The notes under the pieces were generated by a model. The model saw only the letters and a program-made list of their open reading frames with translations. It was not told the origin of the DNA and searched no databases. A stretch of DNA of 64,000 nucleotides, taken from Pseudisothecium myosuroides (lineage: Eukaryota; Streptophyta; Bryopsida; Hypnales; Lembophyllaceae). The stretch spans positions 9,178,501 through 9,242,500 of the forward strand of contig OX637291.1 in assembly GCA_951799445.1 (NCBI GenBank). Reading direction: 5' to 3'. This document shows, piece after piece, positions 13,456-26,294 of this stretch (positions are counted from its first letter, which is position 1; every line of letters starts with the position of its first letter). A program made the translations under genes and the position numbers.

Positions 13456-14733
13456 GGTCCCGCCACTTCACATCACATAAAACAAAGGACTCGGGTCTTT
13501 AGCTGCCCGTTAGCCTGCTCCACGCTGACTGACTTACGGGCAGTCTCATATCACATAAAAGAAAAACGAAGTTAGGCGGGATTTCCTTTTTTTTTTCTTT
13601 TTCTTTTTTTGAACCAAACAGACGAAGGCTGGATTTCTTTCGGTGACTGGCCTGAGTGAATGAAGATTCTGACCATATGAGACTAACAATTTCATGTCAC
13701 ACATGCGGTAGCGGAATACCGGGCTCTAACTTACATGTCATTCAGTCACATTCTAAAGCAAAATAGTGTTTAGTATTCTTGCCAGGCCAGATTCATGGGA
13801 TACCAATAAGGTAGCAACATCCATAACCCTGAATTTTAAGGGTTTTGAACACGATTTCTACTCCTATGGTAGAGCCACCCGTAGTTGACCACTTAAGCCA
13901 TTCCGCACATGTTCTAGAGCAGTATAAGGCAATGTAAATTTTTTGCCATGTAGAAAGATAGAAATCACAAGGATTGCCAATTTTTTTGGTAATTTTATGC
14001 CTTGAATTGAAATTACTATGAGTTTTGGAAGCCAAAAGTTGGCCTAAACCCATATCCTATGTATAGAGTCTTCCAATTATGATCATTCAAGAACTACTTT
14101 CCCGCTCACTACTTCCTACTTTCTTGCTCACTACTTTGGGACATGTGTTATAACCTTATTAGTCCCAACCTTGAAAAAGAGAAAAAATACATTCCAAGCT
14201 TTGGTTAGAAAACAGCACCCTACAGGCTGGGTATGGCTCCTTGAGCAAGAATGGGCGGTTCGACCATAATAGACATCCAACAAATTATTGGACCCTATTA
14301 GCAAGAGAAAAATAATTCATGTGCACTTTTGAATGTATTATTCGGACACTATGAGAATATGTTGTAAATTTTTAAAGAGACAACTATAAATGCACTTGAT
14401 ATTGACCCTAGGGTCTAGTATTTAGATGTAATGCATCCTTGTAATCACATCTATTCACTTCCAAAGATTTTTCAAAATTTTAGAGGAGACAATTATGGGT
14501 ACAGAGAAGGTTATGGATACTACTACTAGAAATAGGTGGCAAATAAAGCACCCATTTAAGAATTGGAAATTCATTTGGGGGAGGTTAGACTTCTTGAAAT
14601 TAAATTTTCTGTCAATTTTCTCTAAAATTCAATTGGAATTGGCATCTAACCTGAGTTGTTTTGTATGTGGGGGAGCTTTGTGTAACTATTTAGAAATTTT
14701 TGAAGTTAAAATGTAGCAGTCACTAAAAGCGCC
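13456..14733. other. Unassigned sequence
   Basis: No recognisable gene or repeat. A pyrimidine run lies at 13585-13610. Open frames at 13793-14053 (minus) and 14495-14716 (plus) have no recognisable motifs and are probably chance. Confidence 0.35.
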
Positions 14734-14817
14734 CACCTCCTAAAATGTACACTATTTGTACATTTTTGGTGCAATAAGAAAGCAAAATGTACAAAGAGTG
14801 TTCATTTTAGGAAGTGA
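14734..14817. repeat. Small foldback element (hairpin, about 32-bp arms)
   Basis: The left arm (about 14734-14766) contains CCTCCTAAAATGTACACTAT and the right arm (about 14784-14817) is its near-perfect reverse complement, with a loop of about 16 bp. The arms differ at only a few positions. The unit is about 84 bp. It could be a minimal MITE or a hairpin-forming remnant. No flanking target duplication is clear. Confidence 0.7.
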
Positions 14818-14849
14818 ATGCTTTATGGACCTCCTACCTTATACTTCCA

Positions 14850-17830
14850 TTGGGATATAATTGTATCATAGCTTGCTCCCCCTCAGATACCCAAATATAC
14901 ACCAAGCCTACTAAGCAATCACTACATAGAAACACCCAACCCACTAAAAAATCATTGCATAAAAATACCAGCACTAAATACCAACAATGCATCTTCTATG
15001 TGTACACCATAAAACACAAACTCTCACCTCATATAGTTTTTTCCCACCTACATACCTTAACGCTCGTGTTAACTAAATTCATAGGTAGAATAACACTCCT
15101 TTTCCCAATCTAACCGCTCCCTCTTCCAAACATACAAACTACATTATCATGTATTATCCTCAAAGACTAAAATTTAATTACAATTTCAATTTAGTTACTA
15201 CATAGAAGGATCCTTCGCCCCTTCAAAAACAACCAGTTGGTTTTAAATGATAGTTTTTCAAAACTATCGGATATGGCATTTACAATCAATATAAGAAAAT
15301 CTCACTATTTGAATGTTTTCACGGCCTTCAAAATATTGTATTAGTGGAATCAACAACAATACACAAACTACTAATTTTTCTTCAACTACATTTTCTACTC
15401 AAACCAATCTACATCTTCACTAACAGTCTCAATTCATTGTATACAATATCCACCCTAATTAAACATTCAACAACATACTATAATCATCAAGACCACACCA
15501 TGGTTGCATTTGTAGTAAAAATGCTTCGCTCTTCACTACTTACTCCCAACAAAGTTAAAGTACACGATAATATGAAAGGAAATGAAGTCATTGCTAAGGA
15601 AGAAATCTTAAAAGTCCTACACCTTCTCCATTACTTTGAATTTGTTCACATCCAACCTTTCTAGCTTCATAAGTTTTATTGACACTCCCTAAGTTCATCC
15701 CTTACAAAGACCCTATCAAATTTCTCAAATCCTACTTAAATAAATAAAGACAATATTGAAATTTCTTACCAATTTTTCAACATTAAAAAATGAATACATT
15801 ATATTGACATTAATTATATCCTATTTAGTAATTTTTGAAATAACAAACAAAGTCTTGAATTATAAATCACTTAGATTCTCAAATTTTGACGTGCTCAACA
15901 TATGGAAACTTCTACAAACACCTCATAACATTGTTCCATTATGGATTTTTGTGATACTAGACTACAATTAGACCTCATGTGCTTCTATAACAATGTAACA
16001 ACCCACTTTATAGTACACCATCCTTATTACCAATAAGCAAAAAACAAAATACAACACATTGAATTCACATTCTATAATAATAGATACTTGATACAAGAAA
16101 TTGTGCTTACACAAAACAAATACCAATTTTTATTACATAATGTAAACCTTTTTAAGGCTAGGCTACTTACCAACTTTTGGTTATCACATCAAGTGTTGGA
16201 GGTACATTCCTTACAACATCTATAAACTCTATTCATAAATGATTCAAAATCCCTAAAGTCCTCATACAAAATACATTCAATAATATAAATACAATCACCA
16301 TTACATACTTTATAGCCATTCTTCTTACTAAAAAGAATATCCCAAGTGCTTGTAGACATTTCATAACTATCTAACAATTACACTCCAAACGTTTTTATCA
16401 ACAATCACATAGGACAATTCCCATATTAATATCCATGCACACAAGAAATTAAAATATCGTCATTAATAACACTATTACTTGCCAAAAATGACATTCTTCA
16501 AATTACTCTTCCAATCGTCCAAACACATCTAAAGTCATTTGTGCAAACCCAATCCTTTAGATTTCCACTGCACTTACATTCACTTGATTATCATAATAAC
16601 AAGAAATATAAATCCTTCTCTTTAACCATAAACTATATCCCACATTTATTTCTTGAAACAATATCGCCAAATTATGTGTCATCACTTCTGAATTAGGTTG
16701 TATTCTTAAATGATTATAAAACTCATAATATAACCACATCCCCTAGATAATTGCTTTTGGCAAAATTTATTTCCAAGAACAAAAATGTGCAGCTTTCTAT
16801 CACCTCTATTAGACCCTATAAAGCCAATAATATTAACTTACACCTCCCAATAGAACACACACTTCTAAGACAATTAGTGCATCCAAAATATAAAATCAGT
16901 TTATAATCATATCATTTCTAAAAACACGTTACTACCTACCTTTTGTACCGCTCATTTAGGGTAGCACTCGCCATTCTAAAAATTACCTTGGTACACTACT
17001 TATCAAATATAATTGTCATATCTTCATCCTATTGCATATTTTTGCCCCATCATCTTAAATCACTTTTCCATTTGGTTCTATATACTCAAAAACTCCATCA
17101 TCTACTACACCATTGAAAATACAAAAATTACCCTATGATTTTCATTCCACATATGCACTAGATTTTTCAACCATCAATTATGACCATGTTTTTCTACTGT
17201 AAGAGGGATTAGCCCTAGATATTGTTGCAAAATTCAAAACCTCAAAACAGCCCTGAAACTCTCAATGCAACCTTCATGCTCAACTTTACCCACTTGCACC
17301 AAATCACTTAAGTTGTTGCATCAACTTCAAGATTATACTTCATTTCATTCACTTGTAACATAATGCCTAGTATGACTAGAAGAAATTCCAATGGTCCCAT
17401 GCGCTCAAAACCCACTACAAAATTAATGTGGAAAGTAATACCCTAGATATGAATATGATATCAGCCCCGACAAATAAATATCCGAAAATTGCAATAAAGA
17501 AAGCCTAAATCAACTTATTAACCTTCATATTTCCTATTCACCCTCCAATTCAACTTGCTACCACTTTATAATATAAAATGAACTCAATGTCTCGAAAGAC
17601 TATGCTTCTCTTGCAACAACCTTCTCTACTTGTAGTAGACATATTGCCCACACTCTAAACTTGTTCACTATGCTTCCATCTCTACCCCACCACTTTCATG
17701 TGCTCAATACTCTAATTTAAACATCGAAATATTATTCCTACATGCATGCCATTCATGTTTTTTTCCACTATTATTAATATCCAAAAAGTCAAATTCTTTC
17801 CATTTGTGTCACTTAATCACACCCTACCCT
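14850..17830. other. Second G-poor, C/A-rich block
   Basis: The + strand is nearly free of G over long stretches; the 60 bases at 15361-15420 contain 18 C and no G. The character is the same as in 1.1-5.1 kb, without obvious sequence identity to it. The open frame at 15344-15664 (106 codons) and others here follow from the composition and contain no recognisable domain. The block may be a degraded transposable element with strand-biased mutation. Confidence 0.5.
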
Positions 17831-17867
17831 ATCTATTATGCCAAATCAAAATCTTAAGGTAGTAACC

Positions 17868-18150
17868 ATTGAAGCAACCATTGAAGGGCTGATCCACCTT
17901 TTTCTTGGTTTTTTGAGGATGGAAAGATTTTAGATCATTTTTAAGAGAAAGAAAAATAGATGCAAAATGTAACACAACTAGTTTTGTATTTTTCCATACA
18001 TTATTGAAATACTTTTGAATTTTTGAATATTTGTGTTGTAGGAACTTATTTACGACTGTAGGTCTTTCAAAATCCATCCACTTGCAACTTATAAAGAGAT
18101 GTGAGGAAACCAAGGAGAATGATTGACTCTTGTAATTAATAACAATTTTT
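17868..18150 (+). repeat. Dispersed repeat fragment (also at the right end of the window)
   Basis: This segment aligns with 63745-64000 in the same orientation. Shared landmarks in order are CCATT(T/G)AAGGGCTG(A/G)TCC, a CATTTTT block, TTTTTGAAT, GTAGGTCTTTCA or CTAGGTCTTTCA, CACTTGCAA, and a final GA(A/G)TGATTG(A/G)CTC. Similarity is moderate (about 65-70% by eye). Class is unknown. The open frame on the minus strand over it is not conserved in the other copy. Confidence 0.6.
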
Positions 18151-18476
18151 CCTTGGTCCACTCAGTGGCTAAAGAGGTCCATTTAAGGAATCCCACCTTA
18201 TACCCATTCAATAGTTAATTATAGGAGTGGTTTGAAGAATATGGTCGCTTTTAGAGCAAATTACCTTATATAGAAAAAAATACCTTCTAATACGGATATG
18301 TAGTTCTTGATTTACTCGCCTTTGCTTTGTACGCTTTGATGTAGCACTACAAATGAACAAATCAAGATGTGCTCCAATTTCCAAGAGAATTGGAGTTATA
18401 TTTGTACCTCACGTGGCAAGTGAGAACCAACCCTTGAAGTATCTTTGGTTGCGATTGATGAAGTAGGTAGGCTTAA

Positions 18477-19251
18477 CCCCTCAAGGCCTATCAACTTCTT
18501 AAGAATATTGGTTGTAAATGAGTCATCCCACTTTGATATATTTTTTTTACATGGATGTTTGTGCTTGAGATTTTTTATCTTCATTGTACAAAAGTAAAGA
18601 CTACTTTGTCTAGTATGCATGGAATTAACTGTAGAAAATATTGATTGTTGGATTTTTAGATTATAACAATTTTAGGTGATCAACTTGTAGGAAAAAGAGG
18701 AAAAAAAGAATCTTTTGGGGAAAAAATTTATTTGAAAATGAATAATTCTTTCTCTTCCAAAAAAATTGGATTAGAATCTAAGGCAAATGTAGTATTTTTT
18801 GAATTTTGAATTTTAAAAAAAATTCTCAAGTTCAAACACATTTTTAAACAAAAGTGAATAAAAAAAACAAAATTGACCAAATTGAATCCTACAAAATACA
18901 CGTAAATGAATGTATATATATATGTATATGTATCAATTTTTTTAATTCATTGGTTGATATTATCAGTATATCTTTTGGAACATCTTCAAAAACAAATTTC
19001 ACCATTCTTTTAACTCAAACCTTGTCTGAAATTCATGCCTGCTCCCCCCTTATACAAGACTGCATTTTCTAAACAAAATTTTCAATACCTCTTACATTGA
19101 AATTTTGAAAATCCAAAAATGCAACAAGCATGTCAACTTCTTATTCTACAAGACCCTTCTTTACAAAATATTGAGATTTGCTTCATAGTACCAAGAATTT
19201 GTCATTAAAAGTTTGAAGAGGACACATTCTATCATCTTAGGACTTGAGGGG
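18477..19251. mobile_element. Probable piggyBac-type MITE, divergent
   Basis: TTAA (18473-18476) is followed by CCCCTCAAGGCCTATCA. The right end is the inverse CCCCTCAAGTCCTAAGAT and abuts TTAG (19252-19255). The span is 775 bp. The terminal similarity covers about 14 bp, and the interior shows no clear match to families 1 or 2. It could be an older or separate family. Confidence 0.55.
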
Positions 19252-20464
19252 TTAGAGGGACGTTTTTTAGACCTTTTTATTCTTGTTTTTTTCTTCTTAA
19301 CAGGAAAAATGTTGAAACTTATTATTCATCACCAATCAAATTTAGAAATTTGGAATTTATATTTGGAATTAGAGACCACAATTAGCTACTAGAAGAATTT
19401 CTTATTTTTATTTTTCAAAAATTGATCTTTGATTGATTATATCTCAAAATACATATGGTCAAAGTCTTTAGACTTATAAATCTCATTAAGAATTATTGAG
19501 ATAATTTCCAATTTTTTTAACTCCCAAAGGATTGGGTATGTCTTTCACAAAAAGTATCCAAAACTACCACTTTCTAGTGCATTGAGTATAATTGAAATAT
19601 AAAAACATTTTTCAAACTTTCAACCCTACAAATTTGTACTAAAATACTATTGAAATTTGTAGAAAACAATTCAATCCAATTGACAAGGTAGATTGCAAGA
19701 CTATAGCATTTGAAGTTTGAAGAAAATAATTTTTGGACCCTACCTATAGGGTCAACATATATTGACTACACTCTATGGAGAAGGAGTCACTATACAACTT
19801 TGGGAACTTAGACCATTGGGTAGGTAGTCATGTTAATTATTTGCATGCCAATTCCAAAGACAATGGAGGTGTCTAACATATCCAAAACTATCTTCCACTG
19901 AGAGCGTGTCTAAAAGATAGCAACTACATGACCAAAGTTTAGTTTTTTTTGAAAAGTCATTTTTTGGAAGAATCTAAATGTCAATGGTGAACACGAAGTT
20001 TTCCTTATTTTAATGAAGTACCAAAAAAATTAATGAATTTACACTAAAGTTTGTACTAATGGTTCTAGAATTGTTCTAAAATTGCCATTTTTAGTGCATT
20101 GAGTGAAAATTAGATTTTTTTTTTCAATCATACATTATTTTTTTATTATACTATGAAAAATGTGTGGAAAAAACTTTAGCCCATTTGGCTTCATAGATTG
20201 TGAGATATAAACATTCAAAGTTTATGAAAAGAAATTCATAGCTTGCATGAATACTTGCTCTCTTCATTAGCACGATGCCTAAATTGACCCTAAATTTTCG
20301 CCCCTATAACTTTTGATTTGGGCATCTAATTCAAAAACAATACATGATTTTAGGAAGCTTATAGAATGTGCATATTTGGTAAGAATTTCAATTTTCTTTG
20401 TTCAAAATTGACTTGATATTATATGAACCTTTTTGAGCTTTCAAAATCTTCTACAGGAGTTTAA

Positions 20465-21371
20465 CCCCTTAAGTTCCTAGACTGTTTTCCCCCAAAACGC
20501 TTGAAAAGTGCCATTTTGAGCACAAGTACCAAATTTTAGAAAAAAAACATTTCTAGACACATATAACCGTAGGATCTTCTAGTATGCTGGTTTGAAAAGC
20601 TATGGAAAAAATTTCAGAATTTTCCACAATGCGGAATGGAAGATGTGTTTGAATTGGCAGAAATTGTTTTTTTGACCCTGCAAAAAACAGGGGCAACTGC
20701 ACTTCACAAGGTCACATTGGAATGAAAATGGTGGTGTTTCTTTGGAATCATTCTTGGAGGCATATTGGCTAGATGCTCAAAAAATTTCACTTCACTTGGA
20801 ATTGTACAACATATAGAAAAAAAATAGTAAGTAGAAAAAAGTAGAAAATGATTCAAAATACTAAATTGTTAAGAATTTAGTTATGGAATTGAAAAATGCC
20901 AATTCCAAGGGTTGCAATGTTGTTATAAACAATTTACATCCTATGATTTTATTTTTTTCAAAAAAAATTGAAAATTAAGTAAAATAAAAGACTTCAAAGT
21001 TTATTTTAGAATAGAGAATCCATAACTACCCGCAAACAAAAACTCCTCATAACTTTCATCTCATTGATCAAAATGGAATGATTCAAAGCTTTCCACGTAC
21101 ACATGTATTTAGAGAACCAATTTCAAATTTTTGTTTCTAAAAAAAGTGATTTTTAAAATCTGCCCGGACTGCCCATTTATGAAAAAAGTAGCATATTATG
21201 CCATAACTTACTATTCATATTTCCAAATGTCATAAAATTTTGTTCACATAAATGATATCTCTTGTCCACAACTTCTATAAAAGTTTGGTCTTGAAACATG
21301 CAAATCTCTAGTCACATGTACCTACCCAAAATCACTATGTTGCAAAAATGAGCAAGCTGGTCCTTTAGGAG
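20465..21371 (+). mobile_element. piggyBac-type MITE family 2 copy
   Basis: This 907 bp copy has TTAA at 20461-20464 and 21372-21375. It starts CCCCTTAAGTTCCTAGACTG and ends GCTGGTCCTTTAGGAG. It is collinear with 8799-9721 over its full length. Its right TTAA is also the left TTAA of the next element, so one of the two inserted into the duplicated site of the other. Confidence 0.85.
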
Positions 21372-21375
21372 TTAA

Positions 21376-22295
21376 CCCCTAAGGCCCATTGTTCCCTTAG
21401 GGGACAATTTGGATTTGGGGCATGTTCCTATAACTTCAACTTCTTGTGAAACTTTTTGAAATTTTCTCATAATATATAAAAATTGATTAGCTTTGTGGGA
21501 ATATAATTTTTATTTCATTCGGTGCTTGGGAGCAAAAGTTATACCACAAAAAGACAAATTTTTACTTGGCGGGCAGGAAAAAAATCCACAAAAAATTGAA
21601 ATTAAAATTAATTAATTTTTTCTTATAGATCATATTTTTGTCTATTTGTGAAGCTTTGATTCATTCCATTTGGATTAGTCATGTGAAAGTTGTGAACAAT
21701 CTTGTTTTTTGGACAATTTGAGCATCTTCTTGAAAAAATAATTTATAGGATTCATCTTTGAATGCAATTTTCACAATTTTTCAAAAACAAATTGTTTGTC
21801 AAGGTTAAGTTTGCTTACTAGAACAATCTCACCATTGGGATTATTGTGTTTCAATTCCATCTTAGAGCTATTAACGATTTGGTATTTCTTTTAATCTTGG
21901 ATCTGCTTCTACTTTACAATTTTTTAAAGAATGAAAATCAAATTTATTTTCTTTGGAAAAAATTTCCTAGACTTTAAACTCAATTTTTCAACATAATTTT
22001 TTTTTAATTCAAAGTTTGTAGTGCAAAAAATTTCCACAAATGTTCGTCAAAGTCATCTGAAATTCCAAGACAATGTTCCAAAAACCTTTTTTTTTCCAAC
22101 TTTGAATGCTAATATCTTCCAATTTGTACGGTCAAACTTCATGAAATTTTTACCATATGATTTCAGACAAGTAAAGTACAAGATCCTATGGTTAGATTCT
22201 AAAAATCATATTTTTTTTGTTTTTTTGGATGAACGCAGCAGAAATGGCAGTTTTGAGTGGTTTTTGAGTGAAAAATGGTCTCGGGCCTTTAGGGA
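21376..22295 (+). mobile_element. piggyBac-type MITE family 1 copy
   Basis: This 920 bp copy lies between TTAA at 21372-21375 and 22296-22299. It begins CCCCTAAGGCCCATTGTTCC, followed by the subterminal palindrome half TTAGGGGACAA, and ends TCGGGCCTTTAGGGA. It is full length against the other family 1 copies. The minor ORF at 22021-22299 is within the element and has no known domain. Confidence 0.85.
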
Positions 22296-22316
22296 TTAAA
22301 GAACTTTAGGGGTTAA

Positions 22317-22860
22317 TATAGTTTATCAAAAGTGAAAGAATTTTTTTTTCAAGTTTATAGGATTTTAGGATTTTAGCAAATTTTTATATTCAACTTTGAA
22401 GTTCAAAATCTTAAATTAGATTTTAAGGGTTAAAAATGCATTTTTTTTCCAAGGTTTATTCTATACAAATTTTGAGGGTGGATTCGTCTTGAGGTTTTCT
22501 CTTGAGGCCATGAATTATTTTTGGAAAATAGGGGTGGAAATACTATTGTAATTTTTGGTGCAAATATCAAAATTTCAATGTGAAACTAGTATAAATTGAG
22601 CAATTCTATACACCTTAGTGCAATTATTCATGAATAGAATACCCTAATTAATAAAGAATTTTATTATTTATTTTTTTGAAAGGAAGGTGACCATTAAAAA
22701 GAACATAATTGAACCATTATAAAAACTAGGGACCTTGATAATCACTTCGATTTAGTGTAATAATAACATTCCTATTCTTCATAAACAAAGACTTCAAGTC
22801 AGTAATTAAAGATAATTAATTCATCACAAGTCTCCATTTATCACCTAATTATTTTTTTCC
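22317..22860. other. AT-rich spacer
   Basis: No gene or clear repeat. It contains several T runs and ends where the composition changes to GC-rich. Confidence 0.4.
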
Positions 22861-23695
22861 ACAGAAGATTAACTTATTGCCACACAACTGAAGGTGCTCA
22901 CACTCACTCCACTCCATGTCTCCAGCTGGTCCCATGCTCCCATTCCATCCCATTCCACTACACTACCCCCCAAATTAATAATTATCGGCCACATATTTTT
23001 GTGAAGTACAACCGCGGCAGCAGCAGGGCCCAAGAATGTTAAAACAAGGCAGTTGCGTACAAAGGCCACTTTGCTTTGTCAGTAGACAGGGCGTAGCGCT
23101 TGCAAGCATTATTGCAGCATTGCTGACAAAAGTATCCCCACCGTTTTTTAGGTTCCCCATAAGCATCCTATCATGCTTCAGCCCTGACTCATTTTCCATG
23201 TTCTCCAACTTATAAGTTTCTCGGAATTCAATTCAATTATTCCGCGGACGACGGACGCACGGCGGGACGGACGGACGGAAGCCCTTTTGAACTGTACATG
23301 CCACTTCCATTTGTACTTCAAGCTTCGACCCCCAAGTTTTAAAAATAAATAAATAAAACTTCCACCCCCAAGTAAACTTAATAAGGATAAGCTTACAAGG
23401 CAGCAAGTCAGTCAATGGGTCTGTGTAGAAACTTCAGTGGCCCGGGGAACAATAAATATTATAACGTCAAAAAAAAACAGTCAAACGAAGACCACATGCT
23501 GTCGTCCGGGGGCCTCGGGGGACCGGGAGTGGGGGGGGGCTTCCACCTCCGTCCTCGTCCTCGGGTGTTGCAGATATAAACCACTGCACTGCCATCACTT
23601 TGGTGATTGCACATACCCAGCTGTAGTGCACGGAAAGAAAAAGAAAAAGAAAAATCTAATAACAGTCTATGCCAATTTGGAGGAAATTTCTTTTA
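22861..23695. other. GC-richer uncharacterised segment
   Basis: This stretch stands out as more GC-rich than its neighbours, with CpG-containing runs such as GGCGGGACGGACGGACGG near 23261 and a G run near 23530. Open frames of 60-90 codons overlap on both strands (22869-23208 minus, 23233-23415 minus, 23437-23700 plus), and none shows a recognisable domain. It could be low-copy host sequence, a promoter region or part of an element. Confidence 0.35.
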
Positions 23696-24007
23696 TTTGA
23701 TTATTTTTATGGAGACAAAAGATTCTTGTCAATTATTTCTATTTAAAAAATGTATGGGCCCTTTTGTCGTAATTAAATATATATAATTGCAGGGATGTAG
23801 TGACCTTCGCTTTCACTTACAATAGTTAGGTTAGGTTCATAGGGTTATTTGGATTTTTGTTTTGCTCAAGAGTAATAAGATGAAGAGTAAGTCGAGGGTG
23901 AGGGGTGGGGGTTAGTGAGCATAATACCAAAAGTATAAAGGTGTGTTATAGATAGTTTAAGCTAAGATGTATAGTTTTCTATTGTGGTTAATAGCGAGGC
24001 TATTCTT

Positions 24008-24437
24008 GTATTATTGATTTTTTTTTAATTAATTTTTTTATTTTTGTAACAAATGGAAACCATTGTATTAAAAAGAACCAAGTAACCGCCAAGCCAAAGG
24101 TTGAACAAATGAAGAGAGGATGAACAAAAAACAAAAAGAAGAGCAACAAAAAGGAACCAAAAAAATAACAGAACAAACAAAGAGGAGGGCCCTCTTTATT
24201 CCACCTGATAGAATAACCAACCCTAGTAGCTAGAACTAGAGATTGCAATCAAATACTAGAGAATTTGGACCAGATCCTATCAGAATTATGAGGTCTACGC
24301 CTAGAAGCTAGATCAATCTTAAGAGCACTAGCTTGTCTTGAGTCAAGGAGGGCGCTCCATAGACTAATATGAAGAAGGGTGGATTGATTTTGATTTTGAC
24401 TCCAATAAATCCCTACATCACTAACTTGATCACCCAA
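24008..24437 (-). mobile_element. Probable LINE 3'-end fragment
   Basis: Read on the minus strand, the segment has T-rich 3' untranslated sequence, then TTTTTAATACAATGG, TTTCCATTTGTTAC and an A-rich tail (24008-24050). This arrangement is typical of plant LINE 3' ends. The upstream open frame (24249-24437, minus) would be the very end of a coding region, but I see no reverse transcriptase or RNase H motif. It would be a 5'-truncated copy. Confidence 0.45.
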
Positions 24438-24816
24438 AAGTGGTCATTATAAGATGTAAAACTTTGCTTGAAACTTTGAACGATGAATGTTACTATTTCA
24501 AGACAACCGCCTTCTTCTCCAGTACATTCACCTTCACTCCCATCATCATGCCTCAAGTTCTATCCAATTGTGTCACTGTATACTTTGATTACATGTTTCG
24601 ACATTCAAAAAGTGGATGCACCTTGACCAAATTTGGTTGGAAGGTTTAAAGTAATAAATTTTTGTATTTAAATAAACATAGCGAATGAAGCCTTGAAAGT
24701 TATCTCTCTAATCCATTTCAAAATTTTAAAAGAATCCAAAAATTCAATGAGTTATTGCAATTGGAAGCTTTGTGTGTTAGAATCCAAATAACATAATATT
24801 ATGTGTATTTTCTTCT
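24438..24816. other. Unassigned sequence
   Basis: The open frame at 24440-24649 has no recognisable motif. Nothing else is seen. Confidence 0.3.
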
Positions 24817-24820
24817 TTAA

Positions 24821-26197
24821 TCCCTATAGTTCCTTAGGTCAATAAACTAGAAAATACTTCCAAAATTGCCAAAAATAGCACTTTCTAAAAATAGGTATAT
24901 AAAAAAATTCCACTCTCTAGAATTTGTAAACATAGAATTTTTTCTAGTGTGCCTTGTGCCTTATGCCGTTGCCTTAGTCAAAACAAAAGTAAAAGTGATT
25001 TTTTATTTTTTTAATTCATAAAAACTTTAAAATTCAATAACTTTCACACCGTGGGTCCAAACGCCACGAATCAAAGCTTGTGCACCCCTCCTTGCCGAGG
25101 GCTTTCCAACAATACTAAGCATGCCACTGGGGGACGCACAGTCCGGGAGATATCAACGTAACAAAAAAAAACTAAAACTAAAACTCAAGGTATGGATTTT
25201 TGACAAATACAAGGGTCTTGCCAAAAAAATGGGGGTTTAAAAATATTGTATGTGCGAGATATGACTAAGCTTTTGAAAATGTGACTTTGTCAAGTTTTCG
25301 AGCCTCACGATTCAAATTCTACTTTGCAAAAAGATCTAAAGACTTCATATTTGAGTAGAGCTTGAAGTTAGGAAGAAGTATGCAAATTTTTGAAGCAAAA
25401 TAATGCTTTGCTTTATTTGCCTAAATTGGAGGTAAAAAACTAACTAACCAGCCATTGGATCTTTGTATCAATTATATTCTTTAGAAGATCGTTTGATTTT
25501 TCCATCTGAATTTTAAAAAAATAAAATAAATCTAATGCTTCATTTTGGATGTTCAAGACACCCAAAAACCATTTCAAATTTTAAAAGAGCTTTAGAGATT
25601 TAAAAAAATGACCAGGTATAAATTTAAAGACACTATTTTCATTCTAACCTTTACTTTTGGTCAAAATTCCATTTTATTCTAATATATGTTCTAATTGATC
25701 TAATTATATATATATTACACTTTATAACATCATAACAATTTGATTTTTCACCAAATTTTTCCAAAATATCAACATTTGTTCAAAAAGTATCTATTCAATC
25801 ATGAAAATTACGAAAATTTATCAATCAATTATACAATGGCTAATTGTAATTTGATAGAGGTAATTTGAATGAAGATCATCACCAAAAGTGTTTTGGTTGT
25901 AAAAAAGAAAAAGAAAAACTAAGAGATTTTTACACTATTCTTAATGGCTACTTTCACACCTTGAAGAAATTCAAATTAATTGATTGTTTTTTATATTTTA
26001 TATTTTATATTTATTTATTAATTATAATTCTATAGAAAAAATTCTATAGTATAAAATTAATAAAGATTTTTCATAGTGATAGTGCATAGGCTTGTGTAGC
26101 AAAAATATTATATTGAAACTTGAGTATGATTTAAATACATAAATTGAGCTCAAAAACAAAGTTTGACCTCGTGGCTATGAGATTGGTCATTTAGGAA
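24821..26197 (+). mobile_element. Possible decayed piggyBac-type MITE (family 2-like)
   Basis: TTAA (24817-24820) is followed by TCCCTATAGTTCCTTAGG, and the next about 80 bp resemble the family 2 start (AATTGCCAAAAATAGCACTTTCTA). A right end, TTGGTCATTTAGGAA, abuts TTAA at 26198-26201. The span of 1377 bp is longer than the family norm by about 450 bp, so an insertion or a wrong pairing of ends is possible. Confidence 0.4.
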
Positions 26198-26294
26198 TTA
26201 AGATGCAAAATAGTACTATTAGAACAATCATTGAGTAGGCCTCGCAATTGGTGGGGTAACAACAATTAGTAGACAAAGGGACCGTGTTGCCTCT

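Larger units (their letters stand above)
19521..22312 (+). mobile_element. Degenerate family 2-like MITE with two later insertions
   Basis: TTAA (19517-19520) precedes CTCCCAAAGGATTGGGTATG, and the first half resembles family 2 (the TGCCATTTCTAGTACA-like and GATTGCAAGA-like landmarks). A stranded 13 bp end, AGAACTTTAGGGG, lies at 22300-22312 between two TTAA sites. If the copies at 20465-21371 and 21376-22295 are removed with their TSDs, the two parts join at one TTAA to give about 957 bp, in line with the family size. This reconstruction is inferred; the outer right end is short. Confidence 0.55.

Noticed and set aside
15344..15664. 106-codon open frame
   Set aside because: It lies in a G-free block where TAG and TGA are rare, and it has no recognisable domain.
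23641..23655. AAGAAAAAGAAAAA as a poly-A tail of a retroposon
   Set aside because: It is short and impure, and no target duplication was seen around it.
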